From NCBI GenBank assembly GCA_905221605.1, contig CAJNDS010002057.1, positions 342,513 through 406,512 on the forward strand: a DNA stretch of 64,000 nucleotides, read 5' to 3'. The notes beneath the pieces are model-generated. The model saw only the letters and a program-made list of their open reading frames with translations, did not search any database and was not told the DNA's origin. The position numbers were made by a program, and so were the translations under genes. This document shows positions 10,836 through 22,300 of this stretch, piece by piece. The DNA is from Symbiodinium natans (lineage: Eukaryota > Sar > Dinophyceae > Suessiales > Symbiodiniaceae). Each line of letters opens with the position of its first letter. Position 1 is the first letter of the stretch.

Positions 10836-12203
10836 GAATGGGCTCGAGTACGCAGCGGAAACCGACTGCGACTCGGCCTCGCCCCTCACCACGGACGGCA
10901 AGGGATGCCACTGGGTCCTGGTCAGAGGTTTGAGGGGCCTGGGGGGCTTGGGGGTTTAGGGTCTACTTTGGGTTTAGGGTTGATGTTGGGATTTAGAGGC
11001 TCTAGGGGTGCCAAAAGGCCCACGCTGTAGATGAACTGCCGCTCCCTCAGCCGCGAAATGCCCTTCTGTGTCTACGCGAGAGTCTGTTGAGGTTTCGATG
11101 GGCTGTTGGCTTTGGCCAGGGCTGGGGGATGCTCTGTTATGTTTCCGTAAGGGTCCGTGTATCTAAGAAACATTCAGCATACCTCTAGGGCATACCCCTT
11201 AAAAGAAATGAAGGGGTTTGGTGAAATCCTCCCTTAGACTCCCTTATGTTATCCTTTCATGTAGGTTAAGGGGTATGGGTTTGGGGTATGGTGAATGTTT
11301 CTTAGAGTGTACCGAAGCAGGGAATACTTGGTGCTTAAAGTGGGGGACTTTGGGGTATAAGAATGAACGTAGACCCTTAGGGTTTGGGTTTCCGGGTTCA
11401 AGCTTGGCCCTCAACCTTGAACCCTCCATGTGGGGTGGGGGGGCTTGCTTTGGGGTTTAGGGTTTAGGGTTTAGGGTTTAGGGTTTAGGGTTTAGGGTTT
11501 AGGGTTTAGGGTTTAGGGTTTAGGGTTTAGGGTTTAGGGTTTAGGGTTTAGGGCTTGCAAGCCGGGCCTTCTGGCCATGAGGTGGAACGTGCTTCAGCCC
11601 CCTGGTGGAGGTGCACCAGTGGGCTTTGATATACTTTAGGGCTCGAATAAGGTTTAGGGTTTCGGGTTTCGGGTTTAGGGCTACTGATGGCATTCCCTTA
11701 GGGTCCCTTTGCAATGGCCCCCCCAAACCCTATTCTGATTATTCAGGCCCCTATATTCTGTGGTTTGGTGGGTGCCAGTGGTGCCGTGGTGCCAGGGGGT
11801 TCTTTAAGGATTCGGAGCATAAACCTTAGGGTTTGGGGTTTAGGGTTTCAAATGGCCGGAGGCCTTGGGGATTTAGGGTAAGTGGCGAGGGGTCTCGCGG
11901 CAGCATGCCCCGGTATTTGACTCCGACAAACATCTGCCCCCCTGTCCTGTGTAGCCAGAGCCAGAGTGTTCCCCAGACCCCAAACCCCAAAACGACCCCA
12001 AGGCCCCAATTTAAAGCGCTTGGCAGGTGGATGCAGCTTTGGGGCAGCATTCCGTACATGGTCTGGTCCGTTTCCTGCTGGCGTTTCATGCGCAGCAAGG
12101 CCGTCGGTTGGCTCTGGTCTTTGAGGAGGAGACCGGGGAAAAGGGGAAATGGGAGTTTACGATCTTTAGGTCGTTTGGAATGTGTACCTGTCCTCTTGGG
12201 TAG
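10836..12203 (+). CDS. Unknown gene, 3' five exons with stop
   Basis: Five exons join with matching phases: 10836-10927 (NGLEYAAETDCDSASPLTTD, then GKGCHWVLVR), 11031-11081 (DELPLPQPRNALLCLRE), 11562-11581, 11904-11948 (HAPVFDSDKHLPPCP) and 12027-12203 (VDAALGQHSVHGLVRFLLAF, then HAQQGRRLALVFEEETGE), ending at TAG 12201-12203. The consistent phases across GT-AG introns are the main support. Product not recognised; there is no signal peptide or membrane segment in the visible part. The intron 11582-11903 contains an F5-like repeat. Upstream exons are probably present but unassigned; 10055-10193 is a candidate, open as GAIVVWNDTFPKNLG. Confidence 0.6.
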
Positions 12204-12564
12204 ACCCCGATAACCTACCTAAGCCTACACATCCACGCATGAACATGCCAGTCAACTCGTTGTGAGCCAATAAAATGCTATGAGTAGCTTCAGCCGTAGA
12301 GCTTGAACTTAACCTTCGAACCCTGGGCTTACAGCTTGAAGTTCAAAGGCCCTCGAGTCCTGCGTTGCGATTCGTGTAAGGTACCAGAAACGGGTCCCAA
12401 TGGTCCCATGGTGCAATCCTCAAGCCCCCACGAGAACCCTGAAACTCGGAATTTCCCAACGGATCGCAAACTCGGCGGGCATGGACACCGTGAGACCATA
12501 CTGCTGTATAACCATGGCGTGGCGTTGCGAACGAGCACCCTGAACCTTGAACCCTGAACCCTAG

Positions 12565-13434
12565 GGGGCTTGGGACATGCCTGCTTCCACTCGGAGGAGA
12601 TCCTGCTGACCTGGGCTTTGGACATCGGCGGCACCACCCAGGCACCTGTGTCTCCGCACACGGCTTCGGCTTCCCCGAACTCCAGCCCCTGCATGCGGTT
12701 GCAAGTAGCCCCCAAACCATTCGCAGATTGTATTGTGTATTTGTTAGGACCGAATTTCCCTAAGTACCCTAAACCCTGAATCGCTTCACCATAAATACCC
12801 TATTTACCCCAAACCCTCAAACGTTTAAGCCTAGATGCCCAAGCCTAATCCTACATGTTGCTGCATATCTTGTGACGGTGGGGACTCCAGCGGCATGAAG
12901 GTCTCAGTGGCTGCTTCCCCTTCGGAGTTCGAAGCTCTGGATGACGAGGTCTGTGGTTTTGGGTTAGGGTTTTTAGGGTTTTTAGGGTTTTTAGGGTTTT
13001 TAGGGTTTTTAGGGTTTTTAGGGTGTTTAGGGTGTTTAGGGTGTTTAGGGTGTTTAGGGTGTTTAGGGTTTTTAGGGTTTTTAGGGTTTAGGGTTCAGGG
13101 TTTAGGGGGTTGAGGGTCTGTAGGGCTCAGGCTTTGGAGGGCGTGTACAGGCTTTGTAGGATTGAGAGGCCTGTGAACTCCAAAACAAGGAGGCTTTCAG
13201 CATCTTGCCATCCACCTATACAGGTGATGTTCAACATCTGAGACGTATTGCTAGGCATCTTTCGTTTCTGCAGGGCGTTTCAAGTGGCCACGGTACCTTA
13301 AACCCGAAAGCCCTAGCGACCCCAAACCAATGAAGCTAAACCAAGCACCAGTCGCTGACTGCCTGTTTTGATGCATTCTGGCAGGGCAGGTGGCGGCGTG
13401 TGAGGTTGCTGAGGAACAGACCTCAAAACGCTGA
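12565..13434 (+). CDS. Unknown gene, three exons with stop
   Basis: Exon 12565-12704 reads ACFHSEEILLTWALDIGG and a Ser/Pro-rich tail. Exon 12891-12948 reads GMKVSVAASPSEFEALDDE. Exon 13390-13434 reads VAACEVAEEQTSKR and stops at TGA 13432-13434. The second and third join in phase 0; the first-to-second junction is off by one base with the sites chosen, so an exon or a noncanonical site is missing. A 9-bp GGGTTTTTA array fills the second intron. No family recognised. Confidence 0.45.
12962..13095 (+). repeat. GGGTTTTTA 9-bp array
   Basis: About 14 units, the middle five being GGGTGTTTA, starting just after the donor of exon 12891-12948. Confidence 0.95.
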
Positions 13435-13675
13435 AGCTTCATCTCAAGGTTGAACTCCGAACTGTGACAAACCTAAAGCCCCAAATCCTGAACCTTAAGC
13501 CCTAAGATGCTGTAAGACCCTGAAGCCCTAAGCCTTGAAGCCCTACAACCCCAAAACCCCCGCAGCCATCAAAACCTGAACCCACAAGCCCCCAAACACT
13601 AAGCCTAAACCCTAAACCCTCAACCCTCAACCCTAAACCCTAAACCCTAAACCCTAAACCCTAAACCCTTGCCAG

Positions 13676-14642
13676 GTCACCGGATCTGACGAGTCGCTTC
13701 CTCAAGGCGTTGGCAGTCACGGATATGGGCATTCCCATAGTTCCTGTGTTGTAGGACTGTAAAGCCGAACCCCTACAGCATTCCCATAATTCCTGGATTT
13801 TCGGACCCTAACACCGAAGCCCTAAAGCCTAAACCCACATTGGGTCAATTCTCCAGGTTGTTGTCCCTTCGAGGACTGTGGGCGTCCTTTTGCCAATACA
13901 GTCCAGTGTTCACGAACGAACCCTATAAACCTTTCTTGGATTAGTATGAACCTTCTCAGCTCCCTAAGGCTACGACCATTCCCCTAAACCCTAAATACCC
14001 TAAACCCTCAACCCTAAACCTTATAAACCCTAAACCCTAAACCCGTGAGAGCAGTACTGCGAAGGAACCCGGCTGGTCGCGCCTTTCGTCAACGACCTCA
14101 ACCAGCTTCCTGAAAGCCCTTACGCTTTGGCTCAGACCGGTTATACTTTCGGATGTTCCCCCTTGGTAGTGTTTCGGGTTTAGGGTTCAGGGTTTAGGGC
14201 AGCGATTATCGTACCCCCCCCCCCCCCCCCAATTATAATCCCTCTTAAGGACTGGTTTTTTTACAGGGGGGAGGGGGGGCAACATCCCAAGTTACACGCC
14301 CCCCAAGCATCGAAGGCGTTTGTTCCTGGAGACCACACGGGTGCGGGCGTGAAGCTAATCCCTTGAGGCTCCATGTGCCTATATTGTATATACTTAGGCG
14401 TTAAAGCGTTAAAGGGGTTCCTATGCAGTAGCTTTAGGGCCCAAGTCTATACTATAATTGGGGGGGGGGGGGTACGATAATCCCTACCCTAAACCCTAAA
14501 CCCTAAACCCTAAACCCTAAACCCTAAACACTGGTAGTATAAGGGGAGCCTTCATGATCGTGTCTAGACACCCGTCAGCCACTCTGCACCCCGGGATCCG
14601 AGGCCTCCTTATCCTGAGAGGCTTGTGCACCCCACCTCGGGG
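13676..14642 (+). CDS. Unknown gene fragment containing an F3 introner
   Basis: Exon 13676-13739 reads SPDLTSRFLKALAVTDMGIP. Exon 14055-14139 reads YCEGTRLVAPFVNDLNQLPE then SPYALAQ. After the intron 14140-14291 the frame continues as TRPPSIEGVCSWRPHG. A likely further exon, 14549-14642, reads GAFMIVSRHPSATLHPGIRG. The first three pieces join in phase. The intron 14140-14291 is an F3 element with its target duplication, which gives independent support for the reading frame. Product unknown. Confidence 0.55.
14147..14290 (+). mobile_element. Introner family F3, copy forming intron 14140-14291
   Basis: Left end TTTCGGATGTTCCCCC, right end GGGGCAACATCCCAA. Flanked by GTTATAC (14140-14146) and GTTACAC (14291-14297), a 7-bp duplication with one change. 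The GT donor is the first two bases of the duplication; the acceptor AG spans the element end. Contains a C-tract and a short telomere-like stretch. Confidence 0.8.
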
Positions 14643-15383
14643 GTCGAGTTGCTATTAGGGTTTAGGGTTTAGGGGGTTAGGGTTTAGGGTTTAGGGGGTT
14701 AGGGTTTAGGGTTAGGGTTTAGGGTTTAGGGTTGAGGGTTTAGGGTTTAGGGTTTAGGGTTTAGGGTTTGATACTGTAATATGGAACTAAGGTGCCCCCT
14801 CCACCCTGCCTCCCTCCTCCCTCCCCCCCCCCCCCCCCCCCCTTCCTCTTCCAAAGAAAAATCAGGGGGTAGGGGGTAGCCTTTGCGTCAGCCCTTCAGA
14901 CCCTGCACCCGACACCCTCAGCTGTTCCCTTTCTTAGATACCTTCTTTGTCACAGGCACTTAGTATAGGGGCCTTAAGAATTTGGATAGGGCTTGGGGGG
15001 GGCTCTTATAGCATCATCACTTCGGGACCACAAGGGAACGCCAGTAAACAATTAGTAATTCTTCCGACCCCTATTTGGATCTTTGGGTGCCTACGACCAC
15101 CTCAAAGCCTCTGCCAACTAAGGCTGGATTCGGGTCCCGTCCCACAGCTGCATCAAGGTTTGGTTGAGGGTCTTGGGGTTTGGGGTTTAGGGTTTGGGGT
15201 TTAGGGTTTCGGGTTTGGGGTTTGGGGTTATGGGGCTTGGGGCTGGGGGTGCTCCCGGGTTTAGTGGTTTAGGGGTTTACGGGTTGAAAGGGGGTGAGGG
15301 TTTGAAGGGTTCAGGGTGTAGGGTCAGTTGGTGCAGCTGATTCATTGGCTCGAGCCCTACCAGTGACTTAGTTCAGCACTGAG

Positions 15384-17136
15384 ATGGAGACCAGAGGCGA
15401 AATGTATTATGCCGGTGAGGCCGAGGCAGATAGTCCCTTCGAGCCAACGACGCTGGGGAAGCCGCTGGCAGAGCAGAGCGCCGTGTCGGACCAGGTTTCG
15501 GAAGAAGACGTCGCTCTTGAGCTAGGGGGACCATCTTTGGAAGATGGAGATCGCCAGGCACTCGTAGATACCCTCACCCGTCTGCAGCCGGTACTGCCGG
15601 ATGTGGTGCGTGGGACCCCTGCATATGTGCCGCTCCGAAGGGGTGGGCGCATTCTGCGAGGCGTCGGCGTCAAGAATAAGGACAAGTTGTATAGCCTCAG
15701 CTACCCCACCACGAGGATTAAGCAGTTCTGGAGCCACAGCTGGCACGGGGCGACGTTCTCAAAGGTGCTGATGCTTCTCGTCATGAACAATGGCCTTCCC
15801 AGCATTTGCATGGGCACTTTGGGGGGAGTCTCCTTCTTCTTCCTCTGGTGGTCCGTTGGCACATCACAGCAGCCAATGTATGCTTATCATGCTTGGGACC
15901 TGATGATCTGCACCACTCTCTTCTCCGTGTGCTGCTGCGCTGCGACCTTGTTCTTCTGGCGCCCACGCCACGCGGTCTTCGTGGACCTGATTTGCATCCA
16001 TCAAGCAGACGAAAGCAAGAAAGTTGCGGGGTTGATCAGCATGCCTGCCATTCTCAAGTCTTGCAGCTCCATTGTCGTTTGTTGGGATTCAAGCTACATG
16101 CGAAGGGCCTGGTGTGTCTGGGTTCGCATAGGAATTTGTGATGTTGAGAAGTCTATGAAGGTGCCTTAGCCGAAGCTCCGAACCCTCCCCACAAGCTCCG
16201 AGCTGAGGCGTTTTCGAGATGGCGGCCTTCATGAAAGCGCATGGAGAGGATGCGAAGCTTCTGATACGACCGACGTTCTTTGGACCTTGCAGCGTTGCCA
16301 CCGTTGCAGGACTGGCAGGTGTTCTGGTGGTGAACATCGCTACCTTCTACTTGACCGAAGGAGCCAGTCCTGATCAAAATGTCGCAGCCACAAACCTCAG
16401 ACTGGCCCTCATACTGCTGGCAGTAACCAGCTTCATGTTTGCTGCAGTGTCTTCTTTTCGCAGGTACTACGTTTCAGTTCAGGAGATGCAGATGCAATTG
16501 AAGGATTTCGCCATTGAGGAGACCTTGGCCCATTGCTGCACTATGAAGCACCAGGACGAAGAAGGAAATCCGATTACGATTTGCGACAAGCAAATCATCA
16601 TCGATTGTATTGTCCATTGGTTCGGATCGACGGACGCCTTCAATCAGAGGGTGAGGGAGAGAATGCAGGTTGCCCTGCTGCCACAGTTGTTGGGCTATCT
16701 CTCTTTCTCGTACTCTTGGATGGTCGCTTGCTGCACTCCTTATGTGTGGGGTTCCATGGTCCCGATCTTGCTCACCGCGCTCGCTGAAGACTGGACTTAC
16801 AGTGCTGACGCAGCATTGCGCGCCATCGCTTGGTGGCTAGGAGGCTTTCCCATTATGGGCATGAGCGTAGTTGCAGTCTCGAAAGTGCTAAGTCGGCCGT
16901 GCTCACGCTCCATCAGCTTCCTGGTCAACTTGATGGCTTCGTCGGTTGTCATGCCCGTCTACATCGGCATTGAGTGGTGGATGGTTATGTGGGAGCGCAT
17001 GTATCCGCTCCCGACAGGGCAAGCTGTGTACGTCGGCTCTTTAGTGTTCGTCGCACTGCTGCTCAACTTCGTGACGTCACGCTGCCAGACTTCGTTTTTA
17101 TTAAAGAATAGACGACCGGCAGAATCCCCTCACTAG
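15384..17136 (+). CDS. Multi-pass membrane protein with SHSW / ICIHQ / WCV N-domain
   Basis: Two exons, 15384-16121 and 16219-17136 (stop TAG), joined by a 97-bp GT-AG intron in phase 0; 551 residues. The N-terminal 105 residues are acidic and probably cytosolic. Residues 117-120 are SHSW, followed by two membrane segments (about 126-156 and 171-192), then VFVDLICIHQADE (198-210) and RAWCVW (241-246). The second exon has about six further hydrophobic segments, starting with TFFGPCSVATVAGLAGVLVV. From general knowledge, this order of SHSW, D-x-ICIHQ and WCV motifs with many TM segments is common in dinoflagellate predicted proteins and of unknown function. The gene is far less intron-rich than its neighbours, suggesting a more recent arrival, perhaps by retroposition. 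ATG 15384 is the first in-frame Met after an upstream AG that could serve trans-splicing. Confidence 0.88.
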
Positions 17137-17569
17137 TTCGAGGTATCACACAAATTTACCGCTCAGTTTCAGGGAATCCTCTGCGATGATGACTGCTGAG
17201 TTCTGATATCTCCCAACATCTCGCAACTTCCTTGCAGGCACATCAAAACTGATTGTGCGGAGGAGCCAGGAGGTTCATGGGACGGTTGTCCTGCAGGCTT
17301 CGCTGTTTAGGGTTCAGGGTTCAGGGTTCAGGGTTTAGCGTTTAGGGTTTAGGGTTCAGGGAAGCCAAAGCAACCTCTTTTGTCCTCGGCGCCGAAATTG
17401 ACTTGCCAGACGTGTGGCGTGTTGACTGCGGTTATCTGCGGTGCATCCGTTTTAAGCGTTGCCAGACCTTTGGCATGCTGACTGCGGTGATCTGCGGTGC
17501 ATCCGTTTTAAGCGTGGCAAAAGCACTGTGCAAGTCCAAATGTCTAACCCTGAACCCTAAACCTTTGAG
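17137..17569. repeat. 3' flank with a 56-bp tandem duplication
   Basis: No gene seen. Positions 17405-17460 and 17461-17516 are two 56-bp copies differing at a few sites; both contain CTGCGGTGCATCCGTTTTAA. TTTAGGG variants lie at 17305-17360. Confidence 0.75.
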
Positions 17570-18995
17570 CCCCTCCGGGGCAACTTCGAGTATCGCGTCT
17601 TGCGAATCCTTACCCTGGAACCCTTGCCGCCCAAACCTCCAGGACCCGCCTGCTTCTGGCTGTCCTGTGTGTCTTCTGCACCCCCGGTTACCTTAAGTCC
17701 CGAAACCCTTTCCTCCCTTAGCCCTTAGAGCCCTACTAGGATGAGCGATGATGCCCTATAACCCCTTAGAAAGGCCCTTTCTAGGGTTGATGATAGGGAT
17801 GACAAGGCCGAATGACCCATCCTCATAAGCCCTGCTAAGATTCGAGTGTGAATGGGTGCGGGGGTTCTGGGTTTCCGCCAATTGAATCGAACCCCCTGAA
17901 CCTTTCACCCCAACAACCCCCCCCAGGGCATGTTGGTTACAAGGTGCAGTGTTTTGTGTTTAGGAGCTGAGGATCTCTAAAACCGAAACCCGACAGAGGA
18001 TGTGAGCAGCACTTACGGTGGTGGGAGCGGCATGGAGGACGTCTTCTCCATCGCAGCGATGCGTCTTGGCTTGTGGTTTAGTTTGTGGTTTTTGGGTTCA
18101 GGGTAACCCAACTTTGGATTCCTGGAAGTCTAGAGCGACGGAACAACAGAACATGGCAAAACATGGCAAGCTCCCAGGTGATGTGCACTCCGGAAAGGCC
18201 CGACAAACCTTCATGACACCCTCAACACCCCAAAAGCGGTATTAGTGTTTGTGGCCTAGGAGCCGATCCCCGAATTGTTGGGTTTAGGGATTAGGGCTTT
18301 TGGGCTTCGGGTTGGGATGTTCCCCCTTATACTAGCAGTAGTCCTGAATAGGGAGTATAGTATCGATTGTTTTCATCCCTCTTAAGGACTGCTAGTATAA
18401 GAGGGAACATCCTGAGTGTAGCCCTAAACCCTAAACCCTAAATCCTAGACTCTAAACCCTAAACCCTATTAGGGTCAGCTTTGAATGATTTCTCCAAGCC
18501 ACGAGGACCGCGCGACGCCCTCCGGGAGGAGTGCGCATCGAAAGACTGCACCTGGCGGCCTGGCCCATGTCAACCCATCCTAAAGTTGTAATTCGGGCTC
18601 TTCAGGGAGGGGTGTTCGTGGGGTTTTACGGGAGCCCTGGGGAGTATGGGGGAGTATTAGGGGACACCCTGCTTACTAACTGAAACGGGCTTCCAAGTAG
18701 AGCCTCTTAAAGGATCAGGGGACTTAGTAAGTGGGGTGATAATTTGCGGTAACTATGCTGATAAACTCTTGATAACCTCAATTACGGCACTGATATCCCT
18801 ACTTACTATAAGTACGCCCGAACTTCCAAGTAGCCCTAAACCCTAAACCCCAAACCTTAAACCCTAAACCCTAAACCCTGAACCCTAAACCCTAAACCCT
18901 AAACCCTAAACCCTAAACCCTAAACCCTCACCCCTGCGTAGGCTTTCCGATACGTCCTGCGGGGCTGCGACCCCGGACGAGAGGGCCTCGGAGCG
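17570..18995 (+). CDS. Unknown multi-exon gene fragment
   Basis: Candidate exons in phase 0 order: 17570-17686 (PLRGNFEYRVLRILTLEPLP, then PKPPGPACFWLSC), 18010-18075 (HLRWWERHGGRLLHRSDAS), 18499-18590 (PRGPRDALREECASKDCTWR), 18942-18995 (AFRYVLRGCDPGREGLGA). The first three share phase 0; the last fits by composition only. Introns hold TTTAGGG/CCCTAAA arrays, an F3 element (18312-18413) and a long inverted-repeat unit at 18605-18835. No family recognised. Confidence 0.4.
18312..18413 (+). mobile_element. Introner family F3 copy
   Basis: Left end TTGGGATGTTCCCCCTTATA, right end CTAGTATAAGAGGGAACATCC; inner GTCCT/AGGACT motifs also pair. No clear duplication was found at its flanks. Confidence 0.75.
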
Positions 18996-19352
18996 GTGAC
19001 TCGGATGTTCAGTGGTCTCCTTGTTAATGATGTTTAGGGTTAGGGTTTAGGGTTTAGGGTTTAGGGTTTAGGGTTTAGGGTTTAGGGTTTAGGGTTTAGG
19101 GTTTAGGGTTTAGGGTTTAGGGTTTAGGGTTAAGGTTAAGGGTTAAGGGTTAAAGGTTAGGGTTTATAGGGTTTAGGGTTAGGGTTTGCGGTGGTTTGGG
19201 TAGTTACTGTTCTCCCGCTTAGGGTTTGCGGGTTGGGTAGTTTTAGGGTTCGGGTTTCATCGTTGAAGCTTTATGTAACAAAGAGCCCCTGAGCCCAAAA
19301 TCCTAAACCCCAAATGCGTTTTTCCCTAGGTTACTTGGGAGCCTAGGTGAAG

Positions 19353-22300
19353 ATGTCGGTGGCGCTGCAGCGACTGGCCCTGTTTTTGCAAGTGTTGGTG
19401 CCTGCTTGGGGTGTTTGCTAGAGGCTTTTTTTTTGGGGGGAGGGGGGGGGGGGGTCGGGCAACCAAAGTACCCTAAACCCTAAACCCTAGCAAAAGTAAT
19501 GAGTTCTTGTCAATAGGTGCTTGGCCTTAAATTGGAAGGTTCGTGGGTTCTCATGGGAAGTTTATTCGCAGGGTTTTGGGATGTTGCCCCCCCTGATACG
19601 AACAGTCCTTAATAGGGATTAGAGTACCTGACCTATTGTAATCCCGATTAAGGACTGTGAGTATAAATGGGAGCATCCCAACCCTAAACCCTAACCCTTA
19701 AACCCTAAACCCTAAACCCTAACCCTAAACCCTAAACCCCAGGTAGGGTGTCACAATACTGCCTTAATGCCAGGAGCATGGCCTACAACGTCTCGAACTG
19801 CTCTGCAGTGGGGCCAGCATCCGCATGCCACGTCAGCTGTGCCGAAGGGACACTCCGACGGCATCCTAGGGTTTGGAGTGCTACACTAAAGAAGATCGTC
19901 TTTTGTTTTCTGATTCCTGACGGCGGCCCCTCCTCCATAGGGTCTCCCCAAATGGAAGCCCATATACCGGGTCCTCGCAGCTCGACGTACAAAGCAGGCC
20001 CAGGCTTGGCGTTCGAGATTCAGAACCTATCCCTTTGTGTTCAGCGAGCTTGTTTTAGGGTTTGGGGTTTTGGGTTAAGGGTTGAGGGTTTAGATTTCAG
20101 GGTATCCCAAACCTAAAAGAGCAGGTACCTTGAAGGGTAGAACTTAGAGCTGCGATGCCGACAGCCGTGAAGAAGCAAGGTCTCAAGGCGAGGCCGTGGC
20201 AGAGTGCCCGGAACCAGACGGCTACTTCGCCATAAGTGGCTGTCAGGCGCGTTTCGTTTTTTTGCTTGTTCCACGTGCCTAAATAGCAAAACTACCCTAA
20301 ACCCTAAACCCTATAAACCCTATAAACCCTATAAACCCTACAAACCCTATAAACCCTATAAGCCCTATAAACCCTATAAACCCCATACACCCCATAAACC
20401 CTATAAACCCTATAAACCCCATAAACCCTATAAACCCTATAAACCCCATAAACCCTATAAACCCTATGAACCCCATAAACCCTGTAAACCCTATAAACCC
20501 TGTGAACCCTAAATGGGCCGATCGACCGGGAGTAGACGGGTTAGGGTGTACGGAGGCCTCCTACCGTCGAACCCGCTCATCTCCTGCGACTTCCGTAACA
20601 CCTCCCGAGCCTTCCCATTAGGGTTTAGGGTTTAGGGTTTGGGGTTTGGGGTTTAGGGTTGGAGAACACAACGGCCTCAACTTCAAGCCTCAACCTTTGA
20701 GCCTAACACAAGGAAATCCCTAAACCCTAAACACTACCTGCCCACACCCTAAACCCTAAACCCTAAACAAGCTCCAAGCTAGCCACCTCCAGTCTGTACC
20801 CTCGACTCCTTGCACCTTGAGACTACAACCCCTCCAAGCCCCAAACCCCAGACCCCAAACCCCAAACCCCAAACCCTAAACCCTAAACCCTGAACCCAAA
20901 GCCCAAACCTTCAACCTTGCAAGCAAAAACCCAAACCCGAAGCCTGAAAGCCTTGGAAGCCTTTATACTTCACGCCCTGCAAGCCCCAAGGCCCCAAGCT
21001 CTAAACCCCCAAACCCCTACACCCTAAACCTTAAACCCGAAACCTTAAACCCTAAAACCCTAAACCCTAAACCCTAAACCCTAAACCCTAAACCCTAAGC
21101 CCTAAGCCCTAAGCCCTAAACCCTAAACCCTAAACCCGATCCCAAGCTCCCTCTTGGGAGGCTCACTGCCTTGCCCTTCCGCGCTACAACCAGGCCACCG
21201 ACCCTGATGGCATCACTGGAGCTGCAGAGGCTCTTCGAGTTCCCGTAAAGGGTCTGGGGGTTTGTGGGGTTTAGGGTTTAGGGTTTGGGGTTTAGGGTTT
21301 AGGGTTTAGGATTTGAGGTTTGGGGTTTGGGTCTTAAGCTTACTTATCGGGCATGTAGGAGTAGGATCTTACGGTGTTTTGCAGGGGCTTCGAGGGTTTA
21401 CGGGTCATACAGGGCTTTGTCGGGTCGCAAGGGGTCGTTCAGGGTCCCTAGGGTTGTTCTTGATCCATGGGCGACACGAATTTCTCATGTGGTCGGTCAA
21501 CATGACATTCGTGGGTCAACTTGGCATCTTCCCAAAAATTAACTAGGACCCAGAGTAGGCCCTTGTGCCCTTTTTGTTAGGGCTTAGGTTCCCTTACATG
21601 CCCCTTTACGACAACAAAATGCACCCTTTTCATTGCTAGGTTACTCTCGGATCTAGTTAATACACTGTCAGTGGAAGGCGTTGGGTGTTGGGTTCAGTGC
21701 CTCATCTCGGCAGAACGCAACAGATCTCTTGCAATAGCAGAAATTGCACAATTACCAACACCGTCTCCTAGCCAGTGTGTAAATTAAAGTAAAAGCTCGA
21801 ACAAGCAGGCCCCCGTCTTTCCTTCCACGACTCTCTTGTTGTGGGCAGAAACGGCCCCAAGCCTGGAATTCTGAGCGCTCTGGAGCCGTGAGGCCTTAAG
21901 CTAAAGCCGCGAAACCGAGACCCTAGACCCTAAACCCTAAACCCTCTACCCTATACCCTATACCCTAAACCCTAAACCCTAAACCCTAAACCCTAACCCA
22001 AAGGTGAGCTGCGCAGAGGGCCTCGTTATCCCCCACGGCGACTCATGCTCGCCGAGCTGCCGGGAGGCCTGTTTTTGTTCAGGGTTTTTTTAGGGTTTAG
22101 GGTTTCAGGTTTGGGGTTCAGGGTTTAGGGTTTTGGGGTTTTAAGGGTTTAGGGTTTCAGGTTTGGGGTTTGGGGTTTAGGGTTTCGGGGTTTAGGGTGT
22201 TTAGGTTTTTAGGGTTCATAGGTTTGTAGGGTTTAAGGCCTCGCGTTTAGGTTTCTAGGGTTCAGGTTCAGGGTTTTCTCAACTGTGGTCCCTTTTGGGC

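Noticed and set aside
20204-20512. Lys-Pro-Tyr repeat protein
   Set aside because: Frame created by the CCCTATAAA array; the genuine exon here is 20193-20250.
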